Shown here: in pieces, positions 21,501 through 31,973 of the stretch
Layout: the number at the start of each line of letters is the position of its first letter
Numbering within the stretch: position 1 is the stretch's first letter
NCBI GenBank assembly: GCA_036785325.1
Contig: JAXIVH010000031.1
Coordinates: 628,501 to 692,500, forward strand
DNA length: 64,000 nt
Reading direction: 5' to 3'
Source of the DNA: Urophycis tenuis
Taxonomy: Eukaryota > Chordata > Actinopteri > Gadiformes > Phycidae
Position numbers and translations under genes: made by a program
The notes under the pieces: model-generated
Seen by the model: only the letters and a program-made list of their open reading frames with translations
Database searches by the model: none
Told to the model about the DNA's origin: nothing

Positions 21501-22080
21501 GTAAACATAGAGTCCCCTGCCGCGAGTCTTCCCCCGCCCTGTCCGCCTGGTAGCATGTTAGCCTGGCCAGTTGAATGGCACAGTCCGGGACGCTGTCAGT
21601 AAGCCATGTTTCCACAAAAACAAAGGCACAACAGTCACTCATAGTTTATTGTCCAGTGATCGTACATTGGCCAGTACGATCATAGGGATAGCCGGCCGAT
21701 GAGGGCTAGCCACTAGCCTAGCCCGGATACCTCCACGCTTGCCCCTCTTCTGCTTCCTCATATTCCACTTGTGGCGCCTCCACTGGCGGCTGGTTGCAGG
21801 AGTGGGGGTCGGTGTTTGAGTAGGCCGCTGGAGCAGATCACAGTTGTGTCGTATGTCCGCGTCTGCTGGTTTTATGTCCATGATTGTGGTTCTGCCGATG
21901 GCGAGCAGAAACTCACGGGAGTATGTGCATCTTGGGACAGATGGACGCGACAATGACAGACATGTGCACATATGTACACCACACAAAAAACATAAAAACA
22001 CAGATTCGACGGGAGAGAGGAGCCGCTGCATGTGTACGCGCCGCCATGTTGGTGTAATGTATACGCTATGAGGGTATAAG
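18525..22080 (-). mobile_element. Rex/CR1-like LINE copy A, interrupted and decayed
   Basis: The 3' end is at about 18525 (minus strand ends ..TTGACAATAAAGTTACTTG), the 5' end near 22080. Coding blocks on the minus strand are a basic N-terminus with [13 protein letters not shown] (about 21645-21720), endonuclease pieces with [20 protein letters not shown] (about 21360-21420), the [16 protein letters not shown] linker (about 20800), RT around [13 protein letters not shown] (about 20400) and the C-terminal CGTIESLLTSC-type region to 19830. Frames change often. Motif C (FADD) is deleted: PLL joins directly to a downstream ISEDLSWN block. A hAT occupies 18913-19854. It is antisense neutral cargo in rnf103 intron 1, being on the same strand as the gene. 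Confidence 0.8.
18913..19854. mobile_element. hAT element, 8-bp target duplication GGTTAGAG
   Basis: GGTTAGAG is repeated exactly at 18905-18912 and 19855-19862. The element begins CAGTGTTTCCCACA and ends TGTGGGAAACACTG, a perfect 14-base inverted repeat. Inside, 18995-19350 is rich in GCTCCGCTC and AGCGGAGCGG words and probably is a further nested element; a run of C lies near 19520-19536. No transposase frame. It landed in the 3' UTR of LINE copy A, so it is younger than that LINE. Confidence 0.88.
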
Positions 22081-23004
22081 GTTAAGTAAGTAATGAACTT
22101 GAGAAACTAATGACAAAAAAAGCAATAACAAAAGAAAAAGAGCCGGTGAGAAAATATAAGTTAAACAGAAGATCGATTGGATCCAGCATCAGCAGAATTG
22201 AGGGGCTGTCAGAGAGATCGATAGATAGATGGAGGAAATGATGCCTCAAATGTCTGAGATGCCTCAAATAATGTAAATGATGAAGAGCAGTGACCCAAGG
22301 ACTGATCCTTGGGGACTCCTTTTAAAGGCTGTGGTGGATTTGTAGTTATTGATGGTGACAGACTGATGTGATGTGACAATTGTGCAAAGAAAGAAAGGCA
22401 AATGCATTTTAAAACCCTTCATTCTAATGCCGCTGCACCTTACTCAGAACTCAAAGAAGTTTATTGGCAAGTAGGTTTGCACCTACAAGGAATTTGTCTT
22501 GGTGGTTTGTGTACAAGAGTAAACAGTGAACGAGCAACAAACAACAATAACAATAAAGAATACAAACAACAAGCAACACGATGGCAGGGCACATAGTCAA
22601 ACTGCACAAACGGCACAGTTGACGTCAACTGGGGAGCCACACAGGATGACGGGGATGGGTGGGGCTTGGTTCCCCCGAAAGTCCACCAATATCTCCACTG
22701 TCTTTTGAGCATTATGCTTCAGGTTGTTCAGGTCACCAGTTGGTCAATCTCCCAGCTGTTGGCGGACTTATCCCCACCAGAGATGAGTCCAATGATGAGT
22801 CCAGTCCGCGGTGTTGTCCACGGACGACACCAATTTGCAGTTCAGCTGCAAATTGTATCCCTTTTCCTTCAGCTGCAAGCAGTCCTTCAGGTGTCACAGT
22901 CAGCAATTCAAGAAATTGTCAAATAAAAATATTTTGAAGGAGCGTAATTGCACATCTGAGGAAGGTTTGACATCAGACAGAAGCATTACAGAGTGCAAAG
23001 CCAC
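22081..23004. other. LINE-derived fragments, no gene
   Basis: 22240-22330 on the minus strand keeps a faint GVP..SLG segment of an L2-like RT. From about 22450 an antisense LINE 3' region starts at AGTTTATTGGCAAGTAGG and runs to roughly 22930, with decayed frames. Nothing here is open or spliced. Boundaries are uncertain. Confidence 0.45.
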
Positions 23005-23457
23005 TTAATTTGCTTTCAAGAGAAGGATCTCTAGGCACAGAGTACAAAAGGTAGTCATTTTATAGACAGAACTTTACTGTCATTGAACCTGTTGAATATG
23101 TTTTGAATCCACAAGAATAGACTCATACTGTTGTTTATGTCCCTATTCTAAAGATACTTTCTGAACTTACCCCCAAGCATTGGGGGTAACAAATCCAGTT
23201 GAACAGCCTGGCCACTACAAATCTTTTCTGGATGGTGACTATTTTAAAGGAAATCAACTCCTCTCAGGTCAAGATGTTATCCATAACCGTGTACATCGTC
23301 GATTTTGAAATTAGTAATCCTTCAGGCACATCCAGAAAGAAACACAAAGTATGTGGTGTGTATTGGATTCTTGCCCATTTGCAAAGAAGATACAAGTCAT
23401 CACTGCCATCAATCTATCTAGCTTTACTGTGCAAGACTGAACATATCAAGAACTAAA
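23005..23457 (+). pseudogene. Relic of the CACTG-element transposase family, cut by the DIRS element
   Basis: Decayed plus-strand coding. Early frames read FTVIEPVEYVLNP and VVYVPILKILSELLP, matching in order the EPKKLFLG and YYVPVRETLKCLLE blocks of the 6153-8721 gene. The last frame reads VDFEISNPSGTSRKKHKV and then YLALLCKTEH, aligning with its EVVNPLGSAKRKHKV block. Similarity is obvious but far from identity, so it is a different subfamily. Stops and frameshifts are present. The relic stops exactly where the DIRS element begins. Confidence 0.7.
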
Positions 23458-23650
23458 GTTCTTCTTCATAATATTCACTCGGTGTCTCGCTATGGGATGC
23501 AGCCTCCTGCAGCCCTGATAGAAGAATTTATCTCAATCCGCCAATCTTGATTGGCCGGTGAAAGTGTTCATCCGCGCCGCACAGTAGTCCCGCCTACTAT
23601 ATAAAGTGCGCGCAGGTAACACCCCCCTAATTCAAAACCTCTTCTCAGCT
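23458..23650 (+). repeat. DIRS left inverted terminal repeat with promoter-like boxes
   Basis: Pairs with 28976-29201. It contains CTATATAAAG near 23599 and CCAAT-type sequence (CCGCCAATCTTGATTGG) near 23537, a plausible RNA polymerase II promoter upstream of gag. Promoter activity is inference. Confidence 0.75.
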
Positions 23651-23949
23651 GAGAACTTATCTCACGTCGGAGCCTTCCATTAGTTGAACTGTCCACCAGA
23701 CGGATCTCTGTTAGCTTCCGTCACCGGGCGCTAGTGTTGTGCTCTGACTTCTGCCTCGTCCGTTCATTCCAGACCGGACCGGTGAGTATCATTCCAGCCC
23801 CTCCACGGCGGAATTCCTCTCGGCTCCCCTCCACGGACGCTCGAGTCGGTCGAGCGAAGCTAGCACACCAGCTACTCCTCTCGACCCCACGCTAGCACGC
23901 CAGCTAGCCACGACCCCTTTCCCCGTCAGCACTCCAGCTTGTTGGAGAG

Positions 23950-25496
23950 ATGGCGATCACTAGTAAAGACCCTCACACCAGAGGAGACTTTAAGCTCTGT
24001 CGCTGCCGGAATAAGATTTCAGGGAAGGACGCCCACCCGGTGTGCAGTACCTGCCTGGGGGTTGACCACGCCAGGTTAGCCCTCGAAATTCCCGGGTCCT
24101 GTGGACACCGCAAAGTGTTCACGGTCAAGAGCCTCAGACGCAGGCTAGCCCGCCAGGTTACCCTCGCGGACCATGACCCGTTTCTCCTCATCGCTGACCA
24201 AGGCGCAGCCGCGGAGGAAGACGAGTCATGGCCGGGGAAGTTCCGGAGACTAGCTACGACTGGGCCGCCCAGTGCGAGCAGCTTCAAACTCCCCCGTTCC
24301 CCGAGGAAGACATCCTGGACATCGGTCTCGCAGAGGGTGACGACGACACCTCGTTCCTCATATCAGAGGATGAGGAGGAAGACGACACCTTTGCGGCCGT
24401 ATCCCTGGCTGAAAAGCCAAAGCTGCCCGTATCTACCAACTGGGGGGACGGCGGGGTGAGCTCTCCAGCTCCCTCCCTCCATGTGGACCTGCTCAACATG
24501 TGCAAATGTGCAGCAGAGAAGCTGGAGGTCCCCTGGCCGGTTGCAGTAGCGGAACCCACCCGGTCCCGCTACGAAGGCAAGCGGCTCCCCCTGGCGCGTA
24601 GTGCGGCAAAACAGCTTCTCCCTGTCTTCCCCGAGTTGCTGGCCGAGCTGTCCAAAACTTGGAGTAATTGCCCGTACAGCAACAGGAGCCCCATCTCAGG
24701 CGCAGCATCCCTCGACGTCGAGGCGATGGAAGCCCAAAGTCTCCTCTCGATGCCTCCGGTGGAAGCCCCCGTAGCTGCGCATCTCTGCCCGGGCAGCACG
24801 AGCCAGCTATCTGCGGCCTCCTCCAGGCGTCCGACGCTGCCAGCTAAGCCCGAACGGTTCCAGTCCGCACTGGCCGAGAGGGCGTACAAGGCAGCCGCCC
24901 TCTCGGCCAGAGCCCTCAGCGCTCTCTCCATCCTCACTGCCTATCAGGCAGAGCTGTTTGGAGCATCCGCTGACGAGCAGGACCCCGACGCGTGGGAGGA
25001 AATGGCGATAATTGCTGATCTGTCCCTTCGCATCCAGCGCGTCTCAGTCCAGGCCACGAGCAAGGTGATGGCGACCCTCGTCATTCAGGAGCGAGCGAGA
25101 TGGCTCAGCCTCGCTAACCTGAATGACAGGGAGCGGGACGACATATTGGATATGCCAATCGTCCCGGAGGGCCTCTTCGGCTCTGCATTGGAAACGATGC
25201 AGCAGAGATGTGAGGCAAAGAAGAAGGACAACGAAGCCCTGAAACTTTGCCTCCCACAAAAAGCGCCCACGCCTTCACCTCCAGTGCAGCGCAAACCATT
25301 CGCTCAAGCTGCCTCCCAGCCGCCGCATTTCAGGATACCGAAGCGGCCGCAACAGCCAGGCCAGTCTCTCCCGCCGAGGAGGGAGCCCGGAGCCGGCTGG
25401 CGCAAAAAATCTCCCGCCCCGGCCGCAGTCCCGCCGTCGCCCCCGGCTGCCGCGGCCTCGGTCCCCCAGGTGAGGAAGAAAAAGAGAGCGGTCTGA
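23950..25496 (+). pseudogene. DIRS Gag, one frame change
   Basis: The start ATG at 23950 follows GGAGAG. The first 90 codons contain the Cys-rich CRCRNKISGKDAHPVC and CSTCLGVDH segment typical of DIRS Gag. The protein then continues in another frame from about 24228 to the stop at 25494-25496: an acidic stretch, KRLPLARSAAKQLLPVFPEL, KPERFQSALAERAYKAAAL, ERARWLSLANL, a proline-rich tail and a KKKRAV end. A single indel around 24190-24230 would explain the switch; programmed frameshifting is less likely, as no slippery signal was noticed. Gag would package the element RNA. Confidence 0.8.
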
Positions 25497-25599
25497 CAGC
25501 CTTCCTCTCTCCGGGTGGAGCATCCTGCCGTTCCCCGTTACGCAGGCCCACCGTTCTGGCTTGTTCGTCGTGTGCTTCCCACGCCGCCGCTGCCCACTC

Positions 25600-27655
25600 C
25601 AGAGCCGGTCCCCGGGAGAAGAGACATCACCTCGGAGGTTTGCGCTGTTGCGCCCCGAGCAAAATGTCCACAAGCACACACACACACACGTCCCCAAACG
25701 TGTAAAAATAAAAAGAAATCTGTCACAGCCAGGCCAGGAGCCGAGGGTGCAGATAACAAAAAAAGCCAAAACGAACAAAAATACCCCGTCTATAAGCAGT
25801 GTGGCCACCAAGCCCTCTGTGGCTCTACCCGCGGGATGGGCATCACCATCCCCGGGGAGCAGTGAGACAGGCCCCGCTGATCCTGCGGCGGTGCCAGGGG
25901 GTTATTTCCTCGCTCTACCACAAGGGGACGCCACAGCACCGGTCAGGACCTCCTGTGATAGAGCAGGGGCTGCAATACGCTTCTCCTCTTTCTCCCAAGT
26001 GGGAAAATTGGAAAGCAACCGCAGCTTCACCATGGGTGTTACGCACGATTTCTCGGGGATACAGGCTCCAATTTGCCGCTGTCCCTCCCCGTTTCTCCGG
26101 CATAATACAGTCACAGGCACAGGGAGAATTAGCCCGAATCTTACAGGAGGAAATCCTCTCTCTGTTAGAAAAAAGATCAATTTCTGTCGTATCTCCCGAA
26201 CAGAGTCTGTCAGGTTTTTACTCCAGATATTTCCTCGTTCCCAAACGGGGGGGGGGGGAGAGGAATCCGCTCTATTCTGGACCTGCGGGCTCTGAACAAA
26301 TTTCTGCGGAAATACAAATTCAGGATGCTGACACATGCAGCACTGCTGCGTCTAGTAAGACCGAACGATTGGTTTTCATCAATGGATCTGAAAGACGCGT
26401 ATTTCCACATTCCCATTTACCCCCCTCACAGACAATATCTCCGATTCGCCTTTCAGGGGGTGTGCTACGAATAGCATGTTCTCCCATTCGGCCTGTCTCT
26501 CAGCCCGAGGGTTTTCATACGGTGCACAGAGGCCGCTGTGGCCCCACTCAGACGCCGGGGCGTACGGCTGGCCACATATTTGGACGACTGGCTCCTGTTG
26601 GCGCAGTCAGAACAGGAGGCCAGGGTTCACACGCATATTGTCACGAAACACCTAATAGATTTGGGTTTTGTGATAAATACGGAGAAGAGCCAACTCTCTC
26701 CGACGCAGGAGATATCCTTCAAAGCTTGCCTCACGCTTTTCCGTCGACACAGGTCTGTCCAGTTCAGACTGTGTCTTCGGCTGCTGGGTCTGATGGCTTC
26801 AGCCATCCTCGTGACCCATCTCGGCCATCTTCACATGCGGGAATTTGAGCGCTGGGTCGCTTTACTCAGGCTGGATCCCGTGTGTCATGGCGCACGGTGG
26901 ATAACGGTCACGGCGGATTGCGTGATAGCTCTGCGCCACTGGCGGGCCCCGTCTTTCCTGACTCAGGGGGTGTCTATGGGCACTGTTTCGTCCAGGAAGG
27001 TGGTCACCACGGATGCAAGCCTATTTGGTTCGGCTGGGGTGGCATTTACGAGGGCAGGTCTGTGAGAGGACGCTGGAGCCAGGCACTCCAACGTCTTCAC
27101 ATAAACTCTCTCGAGCTCTCGGCTGTGTTTCTGTCCCTGAAACACTTCCTCCCGTTCCTCTCGGGCTGCCACGTCCTGGTGAGGATGGACAACACAACGA
27201 CAGTAGCGTATATAAACCGTCAAGGGGGTTTGCGCTCTCGTGTGTTGCACACTCTGGCACGCAAATTGATCCTCTGGAGCAGTGTGCACTTTCTCTCCCT
27301 GAGGGCGACTCACGTCCCGGGGACCCTGAACACAGGTGCCGACCTGCTGTCCAGGGGTGCGCCGATGTACGGGGAATGGATGCTGCACCCGCAGGTCATG
27401 GAGCAGATATGGGCGCGCTACAGCCGCGCCAGGATAGATCTGTTCGCGTCCAGAGAAAACGCTCAATGCGAGCTGTTCTTCTCTCTGCACACTCTGGATG
27501 CTCCCCTGGGCATAGACGCACTAGCGCACGCTTGGCCGCACGAGCTGCTCTACGCGTTTCCCCCACTGGCCCTGATACCCCCCACTCTCGCCAGAGTGAG
27601 GGGGCACAATCACAAGCTGATACTGATAGCTCCACACTGGCCAGCGCTGCACTGA
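25600..27655 (+). pseudogene. DIRS reverse transcriptase - RNase H, with frameshifts and one stop
   Basis: In successive frames: the WENWKATAASPWVL and LEKRSISVVSPEQSLSGFYS start of the DIRS RT; a switch in the G11 run at 26247-26257; then ILDLRALNKFL and SSMDLKDAYFHIPI (catalytic Asp of motif A); a TAG at 26474-26476; the YLDDW catalytic motif at about 26573-26587; and TTDASL starting RNase H. Another frame change near 27030 leads into LHINSLELSAVFLSLKHF, DNTTTVAYINRQGG and HVPGTLNTGADLLSR, ending at 27655 with the conserved HPQVMEQIW and ALIPPTLARV tail. All catalytic residues I looked for are present; only small lesions separate the pieces. Confidence 0.85.
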
Positions 27656-27771
27656 CTGGCAGAGATATATCAGATGCCGTGCGCCCAGCCTTGGCAGCTG
27701 CCGGTGCACAGGGACTTGCTCTCGCAGGGGAGGGGAACAGTGTTCTACCCGCACCCGGAGCGACTGCAACT

Positions 27772-28784
27772 ATGGGCCTGGCCCGTGAGTGGCTCAATTT
27801 GACCACTGCTGGGCTCCCTCAGAGTGTGGTTAACACTATACAAAATGCCAGGGCTCCCTCCACTAGGTCTCTGTACGGCTCTAAGTGGGGAGTGTTTGAA
27901 CGGTGGTGTCTCGAACGAGGCCACATTCCTTTTCAGTGTTCTGTGCCAGCGATACTGTCGTTTTTACAGGACCTGATTGATAAAGGAAAAGCCTTTTCCA
28001 CGGTTAAGGTTTATCTGGCAGCTATAGCGGCTTGCCATATAGGATTTGGGGACAAAACACCTTTGGTGTGCCGGTTTATGAGGGGCGCGCGCAGGCTTCT
28101 CCCTGTCTCCAGACCACTGATACCTCCATGGGATTTAGCGGTGGTTCTGGAGGGACTTAAAGGCCCCCCATTTGAGCCATTGCTGGGAGCGAGTCTCAAA
28201 CACCTGTCCCTTAAGAAAGTGCTGTTACTGGCTCTCGGCTCTGCAAAGCGAGTGAGTGATATCCATGTGCTCTCTGTGAGCCCTGCATGCGCTCAGTTCG
28301 CCCCGGGGAATACGCGTATGATTTTGAAGCCCAACTCGGTCTTTGTACCTAAGGTGGTGGGTTCATGTTCCCTGATTGAGCTCGCAGCGTTCACCGCTTC
28401 TCCCGGTGAGCAGCGAGTGCACATGCTGTATCCGGTTCGAGCTGTGCGCTCTTATATGGACAGAACACAGAGCATCCGGAGGAGCGATCAGCTGTTTGTC
28501 TCTTGGGCTGAACCCCAAAAGGGACAGCCGGTCACAAAGCAGCGCCTCGCCCACTGGGTGGTGGAGACTATAGCTTTGGCGTATGCGAGCAGGGGACTGC
28601 AGCCGCCGGCGGGTGTGCGTGCACACTCTACCCGCGGGATGACCGCATCCTGGGCTTTATTTAGGGGAGTGTCTGTTCAGGACACTGTTCAGCAGCGAGT
28701 TGGGCCTCGCCTCTGACTTTTGTTCGGTTCTACATGCTTGACGTGTCGGGGCCGTGCGTGGCAAGCGCGGTCCTGGAGTCCTAA
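27772..28784 (+). pseudogene. DIRS tyrosine recombinase, frameshifted just before the catalytic Tyr
   Basis: From MGLAREWLN at 27772 the frame runs through ARAPSTRSLYGSKWGVF, FLQDLIDKGKAFSTVKVYL, LLALGSAKRVSDIH (first catalytic Arg) and HSTRG (His and second Arg, about 28621-28636). It then shifts near 28685-28700. The alternative frame supplies SWASPLTFVRFYMLDVSG with the nucleophilic Tyr at 28731-28733 and stops at 28782-28784. In the primary frame the protein stops at 28714-28716 without its nucleophile. The enzyme integrates the circular DNA intermediate. It overlaps the end of nothing else and lies immediately before the internal complementary region. Confidence 0.85.
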
Positions 28785-28856
28785 CTGGAACCCAGGGACC
28801 CTCCCCACTGGCCGGTACTTGTTCGATAAGTTGTCTGGCAATACAGGAGCTACCAT

Positions 28857-28955
28857 ATCCCATAGCGAGACACCGAGTGAATATTATGAAGAAGAACGTT
28901 TTGGTTATGTAACATAACCTCAGTTCTCAGAATAATATGAGCTAGGTGTCTCGCC
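28857..28955. repeat. DIRS internal complementary region
   Basis: CATAGCGAGACACCGAGTGA and the following ATATTATGAAGAAG are the reverse complement of the left tip (23458-23495). The adjacent AACGTTTTGGTTATGTAACA and AACCTCAGTTCTCAG are the reverse complement of the right tip (29150-29201). The join AACGTTCTTC is what a circle of the two tips would read. Confidence 0.88.
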
Positions 28956-29201
28956 AGACGACCCTTCTTGCTGGGCGGTGAGAAGAGGTTTGCTTATTGA
29001 ATTAGGGGGGTGTTACCTATGCGCACATTATATAGTAGGCGGGACTACTGTGCGGCGCGGATGAACACTTTCACCGGCCAATCAAGATTGGCGGATTGAG
29101 ATAAATGCTTCTATCAGGGCTGCAGGAGGCTGCATCCCATAGTGAGACACCTCGCTCATATTATTCTAAGAACTGAGGTTATGTTAGATAACCAAAACGT
29201 T

Positions 29202-30257
29202 TTGAGTTGACTGGCAAAAACATAGAAATAGGGTCTTATTTCAGTGTCAGTGATAAAATGGCATATGGCTACCATATAAGACATAAAACATATAGCATCT
29301 TATAAAAAAAGAAAAGACCACTGTGTGTAGCTTTGTCTGGCCTGCGGTTGATATTGATGTCTGTGTCCGAGAGAGCGTTAAGCTTCTCTGACACTTAGCA
29401 CATGCATAGCATGCATTTCATGTAAAACATTGTTCATTCTAAAGCTCCTACACAATGATGGTACTAAATTAGTGGATTGTAACCATGGTTTTAACACACA
29501 GCCTTCTATTTAGCCCAAAACACTGTTTTTAATAATTGAATAAAACACGCCTTCTCTCTTTCTGGGCTTCTGTAGAAATATGGTAGTGCAACATGGTGGC
29601 CACCTTGGAGGAAGATCCAAGAAATAAAAGGCTCATTCTAAGGTCATGAAAACACATCCATTCTTTTTTCATTGTATTATACACTAATCAAATCATACAT
29701 ATGAACATTACATTGTCACCCTTCTAAAATAATGGCCAAAGTCATTTTTTCAGGTTTTTTGGAAACCACAAAAAACAGAATCAATTACTGATTGATCCAT
29801 CCATTTATCCATGATACTACAGCTGTAGAATCACATGATCTGTTCAACTGAGGATGTAGGCGACTTTACCATAGGTGGCCAGCAACATGAGATGATTTAG
29901 GCAAAAAATGTCCGTCAAGCTACATAAAAGGTAGAGGTCAATGAATGCTCAACATCTGACTCCAGATGTGGCCAGTCTCTACTCTTATTCGCTGCCATAA
30001 TGCCGCCACCTCCAGTCGACTACTAAAACTGGACTGGTGTCATTGGTAGTAGTAGTAGTACCTAATTAATAGCCTAAACCTGGCTACCAGAATAGCTATT
30101 TATTTTGAGGAGAGAAGAGTACTGCCCCACATTTTCTAGAACGAGTCTCTAACGTGACAATAATAAATAAATACAATAATAAACACATTGTTGTCCATAC
30201 ACATAAAGACAAATCAAAGGGATATGTGTGTGGTCGTGCTGTTGCTTTTGGACTTAC
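29202..30257 (-). other. rnf103 intron 1, distal unassigned part
   Basis: No open frame or element boundary recognised. TAGTAGTAGTA (30050-30060) is a short simple repeat. The intron's donor on the minus strand is GTAAGTCC directly at exon 1. Confidence 0.5.
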
Positions 30258-30483
30258 CTGATTTCTCTAACAAGTCGCTAACGTCCTTCTTTTCTGGTAA
30301 TCCAGAGTATCCCAAACCTCTGCACTCCAAGATCGTTTTCAACCTTCTGTAACTCAGAGTCACTGGATCTACCAACTGAGTAGCAAAAAGACCAGTCTCA
30401 TACCAAAGTACTGTCTCAAATAAACGCGCCAGCAAGAATAACACCAGGAAATAAACGAGGATGAAAAATAGTTTTAACCACAT
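30258..30483 (-). CDS. rnf103: rnf103 exon 1 (start codon, signal-anchor)
   Basis: ATG at 30481-30483, frame open to the donor GTAAGTC at 30257. The protein starts MWLKLFFILVYFLVLFLLAR, a hydrophobic segment that anchors RNF103 in the endoplasmic reticulum. It continues VLWYETGLFATQLVDPV, LKTILECRGLGYSGLPEK and ends LLEKSG at a phase-1 junction that fits exon 2. The match to vertebrate RNF103 is close along its whole length. The start is supported by the conserved N-terminus. Reading past the donor adds about 12 unrelated codons, confirming the splice site. It lies on the minus strand; 31 kb and upward is the presumed 5' flank. Confidence 0.92.
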
Positions 30484-31115
30484 CTTCTCGTTGAATCGGG
30501 GAGTAAGTAGGAACGCTAGGTTGCAATAGAAAATAATGTGATGTCTGATATCGTAAAATTACCGTGGCGTTGTAATAGCCCTATTTGGGATTCCCTGCGC
30601 TGACTGGGTTTAAGGATACGTATGAGAGAAAACATTCAATTCGATTAATCTATTGGCGAAATATGGACCCAACTCTCCGTCTTTAGAATTACTATTAATT
30701 ATCCACAGTGTATTTATGCAGGAAACGGCAACCAGCGAGAGTTAGCAGTACATGTAGCCTCTACACTGAGTACTAAATGCATTACGTGGATTTTAAACGC
30801 CCGACTGCCTAAGTAGAAATTCAATTTGTGGTTTACTTTAATACCGCTGCAGTCTGGACAAATATTAGACCTAAAAAAAAAATACAAAAAACATTCAGGA
30901 CGACGATTCCTTTACTAGTGGGCCTAATCAGCTGGCGTTCACAACAATCTGACGAATACGAACACTTCCGGTGTTGGCACAAATGGGGCAGCCCTTGTGA
31001 GGTCTCTGCAGACTGTTCATGTCCGAGGCTTCCAACGAAATCCGTAGGAACGGTGTTGTATTCGTCAGTATTATTAGTATTATTGCCGGGCCTACAAAAA
31101 CCCTATTGGATTTAA
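30484..31115 (-). promoter_or_regulatory. rnf103 5' flank, no defined promoter motif
   Basis: Position makes this the 5' UTR and proximal promoter of rnf103. No TATA box was evident, as in many housekeeping genes. An inverted repeat CTGACGAATACGAACAC (30949-30965) / GTGTTGTATTCGTCAG (31053-31068) brackets about 90 bases and may mark a small foldback element. Function is inferred from position only. Confidence 0.35.
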
Positions 31116-31158
31116 AAATAATAATAATAATAATAATTAATAATTAATTAAAAAAAAT
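31116..31158. repeat. AT-rich (AAT)n simple repeat
   Basis: AAATAATAATAATAATAAT followed by TTAATTAATTAAAA. Probably a microsatellite tail of an insertion. No further information. Confidence 0.75.
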
Positions 31159-31522
31159 ATATCGGCTAACAGCGCCTCACAGTGCTGTTAGCCAATCAGA
31201 GGTGAGTGATTTGCATGTCATGATTAGAGGACTCTAGTCATGATGACACCCTCTAGTCAAGTGCACAGTGACGAACCTCCTCGATGAACATAGGAGGCTT
31301 TCTTTGGATAACCTGGATCGACAAATACGAAACTCGCAATCAGAGTTAAAGGGTACCACGAAGCTCACTTACGAGTCGATTTGTCTAGCCAGGTTTTCTG
31401 CTTTAGTTTCAATGCGCATTCCCATAAAAGGGGCGTAACCCAACGTTATTCACCATGACGTCATGGATCCGACGGAGCGAACACGGACTATGTAGTTCAC
31501 TCAGGAGCAGCAAGTAGTCATT
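31159..31522. other. Possible DNA-transposon flank
   Basis: Contains TTAGCCAATCAGAGG and several short inverted words (GACTCTAGTCATGATGACACC). It precedes a Myb-like coding exon and may be the 5' part of that element; termini were not resolved. Confidence 0.35.
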
Positions 31523-31637
31523 ATGAACTCATACAAGGAGTTTAAAAAGACAATAACGGCAAGGGGCAATACTGTTGCCCATAATAATGCTAGGGAGGCG
31601 TGCTGGCAAAAAATAGCAGATTCTGTGAATGCGTAAG
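31523..31637 (+). pseudogene. Myb/SANT-like exon fragment of a DNA transposon
   Basis: Short frame from the ATG at 31523: MNSYKEFKKTITARGNTVAH, then a segment with CWQKIADSVNA. The spacing resembles the Myb/SANT DNA-binding domain encoded by the second ORF of PIF/Harbinger-type elements or the related NAIF1 family. It ends at GCGTAAGTG, a good donor. The next exon was not found; a Gypsy element begins 300 bases downstream. Assignment is tentative. Confidence 0.45.
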
Positions 31638-31973
31638 TGAAAAGATTCTGCATAGCCTAATTGTCTAAAAATAACTATGCCAAATGCAGAATTGTTCGCC
31701 ATTAATCCCAATAGAGTGCATATGATTGCAAAATGCAAAAGCAACCTCCAACCTGGTAGGTAGTGATGGTGGTGTGGTAGATCAGTATCTGAACTGCACG
31801 CCAGCGACCGGTGTTCACATCTTGTCTGTCCATCATCATGCCTTTTACCCCATCTAGATTGGGTGCTAGCACGACCGTCCGGACATGGGTACAAGTAAGA
31901 AATAAGCACAAAAAAAAAGTATTTTATTCTATTCTATTGAAGTGCCGAGAGACGGGAGTCGGAGGCGGAGTAT

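Larger units (their letters stand above)
23458..29201 (+). mobile_element. DIRS-type (tyrosine recombinase) retrotransposon, near complete
   Basis: Terminal repeats are inverted: 23458-23650 and 28976-29201 pair over about 190 bases (shared blocks CCGCCAATCTTGATTGGCCG and ACTATATAAAG). Just before the right repeat, 28857-28955 is complementary to both element tips, the internal complementary region used to circularise DIRS DNA. Gene order Gag, RT-RNase H (overlapping), tyrosine recombinase is diagnostic. There is no target-site duplication, as expected for recombinase integration. The tips share GTT. Each coding region carries one or two small lesions, so this copy is probably dead but young. 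It sits in rnf103 intron 1 in the opposite orientation to the gene. Confidence 0.92.

Noticed and set aside
27396..27806. Minus-strand open frames opposite the DIRS RNase H and recombinase
   Set aside because: No motifs; they are shadows of the plus-strand DIRS genes.
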